DNA of 64,000 nt. Origin: an uncultured Verrucomicrobiae bacterium (GTDB lineage Bacteria > Verrucomicrobiota > Verrucomicrobiia > Limisphaerales > AAA164-E04). Below the pieces are notes generated by a model that saw only the letters and a program-made list of their open reading frames with translations, ran no database searches and was not told the DNA's origin. This document shows positions 56,301-63,646 of the stretch, in pieces. Within the stretch, counting starts at the first letter, position 1, and each line of letters opens with the position of its first letter. The position numbers and the translations under genes were made by a program. The stretch spans positions 4,370,518 to 4,434,517 of the forward strand of contig OX638380.1 in the NCBI GenBank assembly GCA_951813855.1, read 5' to 3'.

Positions 56301-58111
56301 CAAGCCGTTTCGGGACTGTCGCTGGATTCCCAGACGAGGCAACCGCCTGGATTGATGCCTTCCAGGGGATTGGTGTGGGTGAACGCCTTGGGATCGCAGC
56401 ACAGGACGACGTCCACGTGATTGAGTTCGCAATTGACCCGGATGGGCTTGGGGGCGACCACCAAGTAGTAATTGGTCGGCGCTCCTTTCTTTTCGGAGCC
56501 GTATTTCGGATTGGCGCTGACGTAGAGTTTGTCCTCCAACACGCCGTGATCGTCGTAGTGCGGGTCGCGATGGGAAATGAGATCGCCGAACTCGCCGATG
56601 ATCGAACCGAGATTCTTGCCGGTAGTGATCATGCCCCAGCCGCCGATGGAGTGGAATCGAACCGCGATGGCCTTGTCCGGCAGCAGCGACGGCGTGTCTC
56701 GGGAAACGACTTCGTAAGGGTGATCTACTCCCAGGACGAAGTAGGACGTTCCGTCGTCGGCGCTTTTGCCGTCTTGCCGGCGAGTCGTGCCTTGCGAGAA
56801 TTCGTAGGCTCCTAAAATGTGTTCCGGCCGGAAGTCTCGAGACCCGATGCCGTAGGCGCCGCGGAAGATCCGGGGAGTTTCCTCCGGCAGCAGCGGCTCG
56901 ACGGCGCCGCCGTAACGGGCGCTCTCATGCGCTTTGCCGATGGCTGTCCGGATATCGCGGGTTAGGGGATTGTCGCCGGCCATGCCTTCGTCCGTCCGTT
57001 CCAAAACGATGATATGCCGTTTGCCTTTGATGGCTGCGACGACAGCCGATTCCGGGAAGGGTCGCAGGACGTTGAGGTGCAGCGAACCGACTTTCGCGCC
57101 TTGAGTTTCCCGCAAGTAATCTACGGCTTCGTCGATGTTTTCGGCCGCGCACCCCAGCGAGATGAACACGGTGTCCGCGTCCTCGCAACGATATTCCGTG
57201 ACCAAGCCGTAGTAGCGGCCGGTCAGGCGGCCGAACTCTTCGTAGGCGGTTTCCAGAAACTCCAGGATCGGTTCGTTGAAATTGTTGCGCCGCGCCACCA
57301 CGCCGTTCATGTGATGCTCCTGGTTTTGCACCGGACCGAGCAGGATGGGGTGCTTCAGATCCATCATTTCGGGAACGCGCCGCCGGGTCGGCCCGAACAG
57401 TTCCCTTTGCGCCGGAGTCGGGCAGGGGATGAGCTCGTTCGGAGCGCCCAGGAACTCCCGCAGGAAGGCCGCTTCTGGCGCGCAGTAGGTTCGTTCGGAA
57501 TGAGTGGTCAGCATGCCGTCCTGAATATTCATTCCCGGATTGAGCGAGAGTTCGTTGACCTTGCGCAGGATGATCGCTTGATCGGCGGCTTGCTGGGCTC
57601 CTTTGGCCATGAGCATGGTCCAACCGGTATCCAACGCGGCGTAGAAATCGTCGTGGCCGCAGTGGACGTTGAGAGCGTGTTTGGTCAGCGCCCGGGCGCC
57701 GACTTCGAGTACCATGGTGGAGCATTTGCCCGGGGCGTGGTAGTATTGCTCCATGGCGTAGACGATGCCTTGCCCCGAAGTGAAATTGACCGTGCGGTGG
57801 CCGGCCACCGAGAAGGCGGTAGCTCCGCCCTGTGCCGCGTGCTCGCCTTCGCATTCCACCGCGATCTTCTGTTGCCCGAAGACATTCAGTTCGCCCATCG
57901 CGAAGGATTGCTGGTAGATTTCGCCGCCCTCGGTCGAGGGCGTGATGGGGTAGAACACTCCGCCCGTGGTGATGCGAGCCTCCACGTGCTCGGCAACTAA
58001 TTGGTTGCCGTTGCAGGCGACGCGAATGCCGGGATACTTCGGTTTGTCCGACAATCCGAAGTCGCTCGTTTTGACGGCCTCGTCGCTGGTAACGGTTGAT
58101 AAATCCGACAT
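53375..58111 (-). CDS. nifJ: Pyruvate (2-oxoacid):ferredoxin oxidoreductase, large fused form
   Basis: A 1,578-residue enzyme that oxidises pyruvate with CoA to acetyl-CoA, passing electrons to ferredoxin or flavodoxin. Order of parts: pyrimidine-binding domain (GGVFYPITPSTEGGEIY; FTSGQGIVYAMEQYYHAPGK), transketolase-like domain II, gamma-type domain (FHSIGGWGMITTGKNLG; VLCCDPKAF), a Cys-rich segment (CESSGCHVCAPP, about residue 735), a two-cluster ferredoxin region split by about 130 residues (CTQCMECITACP near 812; CKGCGECVQVC near 943), and the thiamine-binding domain (CAGCGEKS near 1025; WVIGGDGALGDIGFQNVS near 1254; YSNTGGQNSDSS). It is about 380 residues longer than common single-chain forms. 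The stop TAA lies within the TAGTTA duplication left by an insertion. Confidence 0.92.
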   Translation of the reverse strand: MSDLSTVTSDEAVKTSDFGLSDKPKYPGIRVACNGNQLVAEHVEARITTGGVFYPITPSTEGGEIYQQSFAMGELNVFGQQKIAVECEGEHAAQGGATAFSVAGHRTVNFTSGQGIVYAMEQYYHAPGKCSTMVLEVGARALTKHALNVHCGHDDFYAALDTGWTMLMAKGAQQAADQAIILRKVNELSLNPGMNIQDGMLTTHSERTYCAPEAAFLREFLGAPNELIPCPTPAQRELFGPTRRRVPEMMDLKHPILLGPVQNQEHHMNGVVARRNNFNEPILEFLETAYEEFGRLTGRYYGLVTEYRCEDADTVFISLGCAAENIDEAVDYLRETQGAKVGSLHLNVLRPFPESAVVAAIKGKRHIIVLERTDEGMAGDNPLTRDIRTAIGKAHESARYGGAVEPLLPEETPRIFRGAYGIGSRDFRPEHILGAYEFSQGTTRRQDGKSADDGTSYFVLGVDHPYEVVSRDTPSLLPDKAIAVRFHSIGGWGMITTGKNLGSIIGEFGDLISHRDPHYDDHGVLEDKLYVSANPKYGSEKKGAPTNYYLVVAPKPIRVNCELNHVDVVLCCDPKAFTHTNPLEGINPGGCLVWESSDSPETAWRRIPRKHRNFIRDNDIRVYILPGFDVAKNATDRADLQLRMQGNSFLGAFFRVSSFLQDNDISEEIYRETVHAQYEKKFGRFGEAVVNSNMEVMSQGFKRVAEIQYDSIDAPDTSSMRKPPEVPLISHAIPLTAGCESSGCHVCAPPPEQAARAPYASLAKFDSEFRNHLGYHQPSSALAAVGVMGAGTGATSSKYVARRETPVYIAENCTQCMECITACPDTALPNTAQEIGTVLATAAENYVNDPADRARLIECLLEVETKARARMVESVNAKQKLPFADIVREEVTALASVNQTAKDEFTGIIDKLPLAYTAVPAIFRNVEKKKPGEGGLFSIFVSDLCKGCGECVQVCGDHDALRMAEETEDLNSELTTAQIFSRLLPDTDQKYLGLYKDDEPESSREAALRNHLMVRRNYEALVSGDGACAGCGEKSILRAVGSVTEAYMRPLYHAKADRLRATAERLQAEGVAKLARLREQDEEEYELFRRCVALTIMGLGGESDEDTQARMDAYGDITEETVIDALCAVMRTDAFNHKELQAVDGRMANGMSVMFMGASTGCNTVYGSTPPSNPHPYPWMNSLFQDGATISWLLGESLIIRHARRSVVPERLARQLLEREEAILTREEYFKLTRLDDTLMTDQEIREIPKVWVIGGDGALGDIGFQNVSKVILQNRPNVKMMMLDTQVYSNTGGQNSDSSTMLGGYDMNQFGQASQGKLIEKKNVAEAFTSGHGSPFVAQVSMANSAKLYRAMLDGLEYRGTAFFQAYTTCQPEHGVADNMSADQAKMIRDARGMPEFVYDPSNGETYQENFSLKGNPTLAKDWWETRYKSSGEKYRFTVAHWALTEARFRKHLRAISAEQAQEFIHIDDMLVCITQDDVVNRKVFDSGHRSYVPDFGVYFQAEINGKMKFYTVSRQMVLFAVERRKSWRVLQSKAGVVNKEYLAQKSLLKKVDAEEIALEELQGKTQELFETELAAL

Positions 58112-58386
58112 AAAATTAAAAAAGGTCGCTCCGAAAAATCGCCTAGCGCCTGCCGGTCAGGGTCCAGGCTTCCTTCCGTTCGGGGCCGGCGGCCGTCCGA
58201 CGGCCCCGGCGTTAAACCTTACAACTTCCGCTCTATCCTATTCGTTTTGAACCGGTCGTGTCAAGCGAGCTTTGCCGCTTTCCCGGTTTTTAACCGCCGC
58301 CTCCGCTTCGCCTGGCCCGAGGCTCTCGCTCGGATTAACGTTGTCAGGGAGCGGCGGCCCGGCGAATCATCCGGGAGCTTCAATTC

Positions 58387-59271
58387 ATGATTCCGGCCTT
58401 TCTCGCGACCTTGTTGTTTTGCCTTTCGGCCGTCACGGCCAATCGGGCGACGCGGTTGGCGGGCAGCGTCTCGGCCTATTGTTGGCGCATCCTGATCGCG
58501 ACGATTCTTTTGGGAGTCTGGGCCCATGCGTTTGGCCAGGGAGTCGCCGGCGTCGCGTTGGGGATCTTCGTGGCGAGCGGCGTCGTCGGGTTCGGTTTGG
58601 GAGATGTGGCCCTTTACCTCAGCTACCCCCGTCTCGGTTCGCGGCTGACCCTGTTGTTGGTGCATTGTTTGGCCGCTCCGTTGGCCGCGCTCGCCGAATG
58701 GCTTCTCTTGGGTACGACGCTCCGTTGGGGAGAAGCGCTTTCGGGGGTGGCGATCCTGATTGGCGTGGCCTTGGCTCTGGCCCCCAAGGAAACCGGCCAC
58801 CTGGACCGCCGGACGCTGGCGCTCGGCGGAGCTTGGGCTGGCTTGGCGGCTTTGGGCCAGGGACTCGGCGCGGTCATGAGTCGAGCCGGTTATGCCGATT
58901 GCGCCCGGGCCGGTTTCGAAATCGACGGCTTGAGCGTGGCCTATCAGCGCATGCTGGGAGGCTTGCTGGTTGGCGGCGTGATCGCGTTAGCCGCTTGGAG
59001 CCGGCGCCAACCAGCGGCGAAACCTTGGTGGCCTTCGTCGGCTTGGCGCTGGATACTCGCGACCAGTCTGGCCGGCCCGACCTTGGGCGTGGCTTGTTTT
59101 CAATGGGCCTTGGAGAGCACGCCCAGCGGGGTTGTGTTGGCGGTCGTCGCCACGGCTCCGTTGGTGGTCATGCCCTTGGCCTTCTGGGCGGAAGGCGACC
59201 GTCCGGGAATTCGCGCGGTGGCCGGCGGGGCGTTGGCGGTCGCCGGCGTAGTCGGCATGGCCGTGAGTTGA
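58387..59271 (+). CDS. EamA/DMT-family transporter
   Basis: A 294-residue protein of about ten transmembrane helices arranged as two five-helix repeats, as in the drug/metabolite transporter superfamily. The first repeat includes SAYCWRILIATILLGVWAHA and SRLTLLLVHCLAAPLAALAE; the second ends ALESTPSGVVLAVVATAPLV and GALAVAGVVGMAV. Substrate unknown. ATG 58387 is the start. Divergent from the oxidoreductase gene; a strong terminator overlaps its stop codon. Confidence 0.82.
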   Translation: MIPAFLATLLFCLSAVTANRATRLAGSVSAYCWRILIATILLGVWAHAFGQGVAGVALGIFVASGVVGFGLGDVALYLSYPRLGSRLTLLLVHCLAAPLAALAEWLLLGTTLRWGEALSGVAILIGVALALAPKETGHLDRRTLALGGAWAGLAALGQGLGAVMSRAGYADCARAGFEIDGLSVAYQRMLGGLLVGGVIALAAWSRRQPAAKPWWPSSAWRWILATSLAGPTLGVACFQWALESTPSGVVLAVVATAPLVVMPLAFWAEGDRPGIRAVAGGALAVAGVVGMAVS

Positions 59272-59313
59272 CGGCGGCCGGTTCGGAGGCGCCGGCCGCC
59301 GTTGAATTTTTTT
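59271..59313 (+). terminator. Rho-independent terminator of the EamA gene
   Basis: Perfect 11-base-pair stem ACGGCGGCCGG (59271-59281) / CCGGCCGCCGT (59292-59302), 10-base loop, then a T-run at 59307-59313. It insulates the following tRNA-tuf operon. Confidence 0.92.
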
Positions 59314-59323
59314 GAAAAAACCG

Positions 59324-59352
59324 TTGACAGTGTTTTGGCGACCGGTCAGAAT
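59324..59352 (+). promoter_or_regulatory. Sigma-70-type promoter of the tRNA-Thr/tuf operon
   Basis: Perfect TTGACA (59324-59329), 17-base spacer, CAGAAT (59347-59352). The leader to the tRNA is about 120 bases. Strong minus 35 and correct spacing suit a stable-RNA and translation-factor operon. Confidence 0.75.
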
Positions 59353-59478
59353 CGCCCTTCGTTTTTGGATTGGGCGAGGATGGGCTGACGATTTCCGAGT
59401 CTTCCGTTTCTTATTTCGCAGGGACGGGGGTCTGGGATTTTTGTTGTCTCGGAAGACGGAATCCCAATGGTTTTTTTG

Positions 59479-59554
59479 GCCCATGTAGCTCAGTTGGTAG
59501 AGCACATCCTTGGTAAGGATGAGGTCACCAGTTCAAGCCTGGTCATGGGCTCCA
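59479..59554 (+). tRNA. tRNA-Thr (anticodon GGT)
   Basis: Full cloverleaf: acceptor GCCCATG/CATGGGC, D arm with AGCTCAGTTGGTAGAGC, anticodon loop TTGGTAA, T arm with GTTCAAG, and encoded CCA. It precedes tuf by 35 bases. Confidence 0.97.
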
Positions 59555-59589
59555 GAAACGGCAGGCGGTAAAACGTAGAACGAGGACGA

Positions 59590-60780
59590 ATGGCAAAAGA
59601 AGAGTTCCAAAGAAACAAACCCCACGTGAACGTGGGTACCATCGGGCACGTGGACCACGGCAAGTCTACCTTGACGGCGGCGATTGTCGCCGTGCAGTCC
59701 CGCAAGAGCTTGGCTCAGGCAATTTCCTACGCGGATATTACCAAGGGCGGTACGGTGCGGGACGCCTCCAAGACGGTGACGATCGCGGTCTCGCACGTGG
59801 AGTACGAATCGGACGCCCGGCATTACGCCCACGTCGATTGCCCGGGGCACGCCGACTACATCAAGAACATGATCACCGGGGCGGCGCAGATGGATGGCGC
59901 GGTCTTGGTAGTCAGTGCCGCCGACGGCCCCATGCCCCAGACCCGGGAGCATATTCTTCTGGCGCGGCAGGTGGGCGTTCCGGCGATCGTCGTCTTCCTG
60001 AACAAGGTCGACCTGGTCGACGACGAGGAACTGCTCGATCTGGTGGACATGGAAGTGCGGGATCTGCTCAATCACTATCAGTTTCCCGGCGACGACACGG
60101 CGATCATCCGGGGCAGTTCCACGGCCGCCCTGGATGGCAAGCCCGAAGGCGAGCAGGCGATCGCCGATCTGCTCAAGGCCATCGACGACAAGATTCCCTT
60201 GCCGGTGCGCGACGTCGACAAACCGTTTTTGATGTGCATCGAGGACGTGTTCAACATCGAGGGCCGCGGCACGGTGGTGACTGGCCGGGTGGAACGGGGC
60301 GTGCTCAAGAAGATGAGCGAGGTCGAAATCGTCGGCCTGCGGGACACCCGCAAGACGACGGCCACGGATATCGAGATGTTCCGCAAGCTCTTGGACAGCG
60401 CCAATGCCGGCGACAACGTCGGCGTGCTCTTGCGCGGCGTCAAGAAGGAGGAGGTGGAGCGGGGTCAGGTGTTGGCTGCGCCGGGCTCGATCACCCCGCA
60501 CAAGCATTTCAAGGCCGAGGTCTACGTCCTCTCCAAGGAGGAAGGCGGCCGGCATACGCCCTTCTTCAACAATTACCGTCCGCAGTTCTATTTCCGGACC
60601 AGCGACGTGACCGGTACGGTCACGTTGGCCGAGGGAGTGGAGATGGTCATGCCCGGCGACAACGTTTCGGTCGACATCAAATTGATCACGCCGGTGGCCA
60701 TGGAGCGGGGACAACGGTTCGCCATTCGCGAGGGCGGACGGACGATCGGCGCCGGCAGCATTAGCGAGATCGTGGAATAA
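59590..60780 (+). CDS. tuf: Elongation factor Tu, with atypical switch I
   Basis: A 396-residue GTPase that delivers aminoacyl-tRNA to the ribosome. G1 is GHVDHGKS (residues 19-26, Ser instead of the usual Thr), G3 DCPGH (83-87), G4 NKVD, and domains 2 and 3 are canonical (GRGTVVTGRVERG; GGRHTPFFNNYRPQFYFRT). The effector region is unusual: the common segment APEEKARGITI is replaced by TKGGTVRDASKTVTIAVSHVEY, two residues longer, keeping only the magnesium-binding Thr64. GAGG lies 4-5 bases upstream of the ATG. Flanked by tRNA-Thr and tRNA-Trp in the conserved tuf-secE-nusG order. The unusual switch may be normal in related phyla. Confidence 0.96.
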   Translation: MAKEEFQRNKPHVNVGTIGHVDHGKSTLTAAIVAVQSRKSLAQAISYADITKGGTVRDASKTVTIAVSHVEYESDARHYAHVDCPGHADYIKNMITGAAQMDGAVLVVSAADGPMPQTREHILLARQVGVPAIVVFLNKVDLVDDEELLDLVDMEVRDLLNHYQFPGDDTAIIRGSSTAALDGKPEGEQAIADLLKAIDDKIPLPVRDVDKPFLMCIEDVFNIEGRGTVVTGRVERGVLKKMSEVEIVGLRDTRKTTATDIEMFRKLLDSANAGDNVGVLLRGVKKEEVERGQVLAAPGSITPHKHFKAEVYVLSKEEGGRHTPFFNNYRPQFYFRTSDVTGTVTLAEGVEMVMPGDNVSVDIKLITPVAMERGQRFAIREGGRTIGAGSISEIVE

Positions 60781-60811
60781 GGTCCGGTTCCCCTCGGGAG
60801 GATTTGCGGGA

Positions 60812-60887
<76 letters not shown>

Positions 60888-60902
60888 GCGTCGAAGAAAG
60901 TC

Positions 60903-60995
60903 GGAGAGATGGCAGAGCGGTTGATTGCGGCGGTCTTGAAAACCGTTGAGGTCCGGTAACGGCCTTCGAGGGTTCGAATCCCTCTCTCTCCGCCA
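60903..60995 (+). tRNA. tRNA-Ser (anticodon TGA)
   Basis: Class II tRNA: acceptor GGAGAGA/TCTCTCC, anticodon loop CTTGAAA, a long variable arm (GAGGTCCGGTAACGGCCTTC), T arm with GGTTCGAATCC, encoded CCA. It lies 15 bases after tRNA-Trp, an addition not seen in the E. coli order. Confidence 0.96.
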
Positions 60996-61018
60996 GTTAC
61001 GAAAAGGATTTTTGGGCA

Positions 61019-61267
61019 ATGGCAGGGTACATCATTTGGACAGTCGTCATCGGCGGCGTTTTCGGGTTGTTGTGGCGCAAGGGCTACTTGCTGCGCCTGA
61101 CCCAATACGTCCAGCTGACGAAGGTCGAACTCAAGAAATGCTCCTGGCCCACGGTGGAGGAGTTGAAAGGGTCGACGGTGATCGTCATCGTTTCGACCGC
61201 CGTGTTGGGAGCGTTCGTGGTGGGGGCCGATTTCCTGATCGCTCGATTCATGAACTTCATCATGTAG
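61019..61267 (+). CDS. secE: Preprotein translocase subunit SecE
   Basis: An 82-residue membrane protein that clamps SecY in the protein-export channel. Signature VQLTKVELKKCSWPTVEEL precedes the essential C-terminal helix (VIVIVSTAVLGAFVVGADFL). An extra short helix lies at the N-terminus (MAGYIIWTVVIGGVFGLLW). Next gene is nusG, the usual partner. Confidence 0.95.
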   Translation: MAGYIIWTVVIGGVFGLLWRKGYLLRLTQYVQLTKVELKKCSWPTVEELKGSTVIVIVSTAVLGAFVVGADFLIARFMNFIM

Positions 61268-61289
61268 GCCGTCCGAGGCCTTCGAAACG

Positions 61290-61838
61290 ATGAAGAAGAA
61301 TTGGTTCGTTATTCAGACCTTGTCGGGACAGGAGAACAAGGTCAAGGAGAACATCGAACGGCGCAAGAAGCTCGAGGAGATGGACGAATACGTCGGCGAC
61401 GTGCTCGTCCCCATGGAAACCGTCGTGGAAGTTCGGGAAGGCAAGAAGAAGGTGACGCGGCGCAAGCTGTATCCCGGCTACGTCTTCATCGATATCGCGT
61501 TATTGGACGAAACCCAGGGGATTGTCGACGCTTCCTGGTACTTCGTGCGGGACACGCCGGGGATCATCGGATTCGTCGGCGGCCACCGGCCGGCGCCGGC
61601 CAGCGAGGAGGAAATCGCGACCGTCCGGGCCCAAATCACCGATTCGGAAGATCGGGAACGGCCGAAGATCAAGTTCGAGGAAGGCGAGTCGGTGCGTATC
61701 AGCGACGGGCCGTTCCGCGGTTCTACCGGCGTGATTTCCAAGATCGACGCCGAACGGGGCAAAATCTGCGTCATGGTCAACATTTTCGGACGGAGCACGC
61801 AGGTCGAACAGGAATATTGGTGTGTTGAGAAGGCGTAG
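61290..61838 (+). CDS. nusG: Transcription termination/antitermination factor NusG
   Basis: A 182-residue factor that binds RNA polymerase and couples it to Rho or the ribosome. The NGN domain starts NWFVIQTLSGQENKVKENIE and has KLYPGYVFIDI and TPGIIGFVGG; the KOW domain is GESVRISDGPFRGSTGVISK. Standard length. Starts 22 bases after secE and ends 6 bases before rplK. Confidence 0.97.
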   Translation: MKKNWFVIQTLSGQENKVKENIERRKKLEEMDEYVGDVLVPMETVVEVREGKKKVTRRKLYPGYVFIDIALLDETQGIVDASWYFVRDTPGIIGFVGGHRPAPASEEEIATVRAQITDSEDRERPKIKFEEGESVRISDGPFRGSTGVISKIDAERGKICVMVNIFGRSTQVEQEYWCVEKA

Positions 61839-61844
61839 GCGGTC

Positions 61845-62270
61845 ATGGCTAAAAAAGTAACCGGAATGGTCAAATTGCAGATTCCTGCGGGGCAGGCCAA
61901 CCCGACTCCGCCGGTGGGACCGGCGTTGGGTCAGCAGGGCGTGAACATCCAGGGATTCTGCCAAGAGTTCAACGCCCGCACCAAGAGCCAGGCGGGCATG
62001 GTGATTCCCGTGGTCATCACGGTCTACCAGGACAAGTCGTTCACTTTCGTCACCAAGTCGCCGCCGGCGGCCGTGTTGCTCAAGAAGGCGGCGGGAGTCG
62101 CTACCGGGTCCAGCACGCCCAACAAGAATAAGGTGGGCAGCGTTACTCGGGGGCAGGTAATGGAAATCGTGAAGACGAAGCGGGAGGACCTGAACGCGGT
62201 CGACGACGAAGCGGCGTTCCGGGTGATTGCGGGCACGGCCCGCAGCATGGGCATTGACATCGAAGAGTAG
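61845..62270 (+). CDS. rplK: 50S ribosomal protein L11
   Basis: A 141-residue protein of the GTPase-associated centre. Signatures: GMVKLQIPAGQANPTPPVGP, ALGQQGVNIQGFCQEFNART, SFTFVTKSPPAAVLLKKAAG and GTARSMGIDIE. Standard length and position. Confidence 0.98.
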   Translation: MAKKVTGMVKLQIPAGQANPTPPVGPALGQQGVNIQGFCQEFNARTKSQAGMVIPVVITVYQDKSFTFVTKSPPAAVLLKKAAGVATGSSTPNKNKVGSVTRGQVMEIVKTKREDLNAVDDEAAFRVIAGTARSMGIDIEE

Positions 62271-62278
62271 CTGACGCC

Positions 62279-62980
62279 ATGCCGAGCAAACGATATCTGA
62301 AGGCGCTGGATCAGGTCGATTCTCAGCGGCGCTACGAATTGCCCGAAGCCATCGAGGCTCTGGGCAAGATGGCCAAGACCAAGTTCGACCAGACGGTCGA
62401 TCTGGCGGTGCGCCTGGGGGTGGACCCCAAGCAATCCGATCAGATGGTGCGGGGCACGGCAGCGATGCCGCACGGCACCGGCCGGACCGTCAAGGTGCTG
62501 GTCTTCGCCTCCGACGGTTCGCAAGCGGCCGACGCCGCCGTCGAGGTCGGCGCGGAATACGTCGGGTACGAGGAATACCTGAAGAAATGCCGGGAAGGCT
62601 GGACGGACTTCGACGTGGCGATCGCGACTCCCGAAACGATGACCGAAGTCCGCAAGCTGGGGAAAGTGCTTGGCCCCCGGGGCTTGATGCCGAATCCGCG
62701 CATGGGCACGGTGACCGACGATACGGCGCGGGCGGTCGCCGAGGTCAAGGCCGGCCGCGTGGAGTTTAAAATCGACAAGACCGCCAACGTCCACGTGCCG
62801 ATCGGCAAGCTGTCGTTTTCCCCGGAACAACTCAAGGAGAACGCCGAGACCGTTATCGACGCGATCGTCAAGGCCAAGCCGGCCGGCGCCAAGGGCACGT
62901 ATTTGCTGGGGTGCACCTTGAGCGGCACGATGAGCCCGCCGGTGCATTTGGACGTTCGCCGCCTGGGGCAAGCGGCTTAG
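62279..62980 (+). CDS. rplA: 50S ribosomal protein L1
   Basis: A 233-residue protein of the L1 stalk. Signatures: KTKFDQTVDLAVRLGVDPKQ, LGPRGLMPNPRMGTVTDD and VKAGRVEFKIDKTANVHVPI. In E. coli L1 represses its own operon; no obvious mimic site was identified here. Follows rplK by 8 bases. Confidence 0.98.
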   Translation: MPSKRYLKALDQVDSQRRYELPEAIEALGKMAKTKFDQTVDLAVRLGVDPKQSDQMVRGTAAMPHGTGRTVKVLVFASDGSQAADAAVEVGAEYVGYEEYLKKCREGWTDFDVAIATPETMTEVRKLGKVLGPRGLMPNPRMGTVTDDTARAVAEVKAGRVEFKIDKTANVHVPIGKLSFSPEQLKENAETVIDAIVKAKPAGAKGTYLLGCTLSGTMSPPVHLDVRRLGQAA

Positions 62981-63003
62981 CAGCGAGAGCCTCCCGAGAG
63001 ATC

Positions 63004-63516
63004 ATGCGAACCGAAAAGAAACAAATCGGCGTCGAGTACCAGGCGCGGTTGCAGACCGGCAACTATTTCATCGCCGTCGATTACCATGGCTTGAAGGTCG
63101 AGCATTTTACCGAGTTGCGGCGGCGTCTCGCGACCGTCGGCGGCGAGATTCACGTGGTGAAGAATTCCATCTTCACGATTGCCGCCGCCGAAGCCGGCTT
63201 CGCCGATCTCGGCGAACCGCTGCGGGGGCAGGTCGCCGTGGTCAGCGGTGCGGGCGAACTCTCCGGCGCCGCGAAAATCTTGAAGAATTTCGCCGAGGAA
63301 TTCGACCGTCCGACCGTGCTTTTCGGCTTCATGGAACAGGAGCGCTTGGACGGAACGGGCGTGGGGCGGATCGCCGACTTGCCTTCGCGGGACGGCCTGC
63401 GCGCCATGCTGGCGGGGTTGATCCAGGCGCCGGCCCGGAGCCTGGCGACCGTGATTCAAACGCCGGGGCAGCAATTGGCCCGGGTGTTGCAGAGCAAGAT
63501 CGACCGGGATTCGTGA
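63004..63516 (+). CDS. rplJ: 50S ribosomal protein L10
   Basis: A 170-residue protein that anchors L7/L12 to the ribosome. N-terminus TEKKQIGVEYQARLQTGNYF, then ELRRRLATVGGEIHVVKNSI and a C-terminal helix for L12 binding. ATG 63004 is chosen by family alignment; the frame runs back into rplA without merit. Starts 23 bases after rplA. Confidence 0.95.
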   Translation: MRTEKKQIGVEYQARLQTGNYFIAVDYHGLKVEHFTELRRRLATVGGEIHVVKNSIFTIAAAEAGFADLGEPLRGQVAVVSGAGELSGAAKILKNFAEEFDRPTVLFGFMEQERLDGTGVGRIADLPSRDGLRAMLAGLIQAPARSLATVIQTPGQQLARVLQSKIDRDS

Positions 63517-63587
63517 GCGGTCGGGCCGGAGCCGCGCGGTTCGGGGCGCTTCGGTCGATGGATGGCAGACGGAACACTGAACCGTCG

Positions 63588-63601
63588 ACCCCTCGCGGGG
63601 T
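63588..63601 (+). promoter_or_regulatory. Hairpin between rplJ and rplL
   Basis: ACCCC-TCGC-GGGGT, a 5-base-pair GC-rich stem in the 130-base gap between the L10 and L12 genes, followed by TTAA but no T-run. It could be a processing or partial-attenuation site that sets the L10:L12 ratio; this is inference. Confidence 0.4.
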
Positions 63602-63646
63602 TTAATCCGGCTAGTCCGAACGGTCGGCGACGGAAACGGAAGCTTT

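Noticed and set aside
59590..60780. tuf as a pseudogene or inactive paralogue because of the altered switch I
   Set aside because: The frame is intact, the magnesium-binding Thr and all other G motifs remain, and the gene sits in the canonical operon behind a strong promoter.
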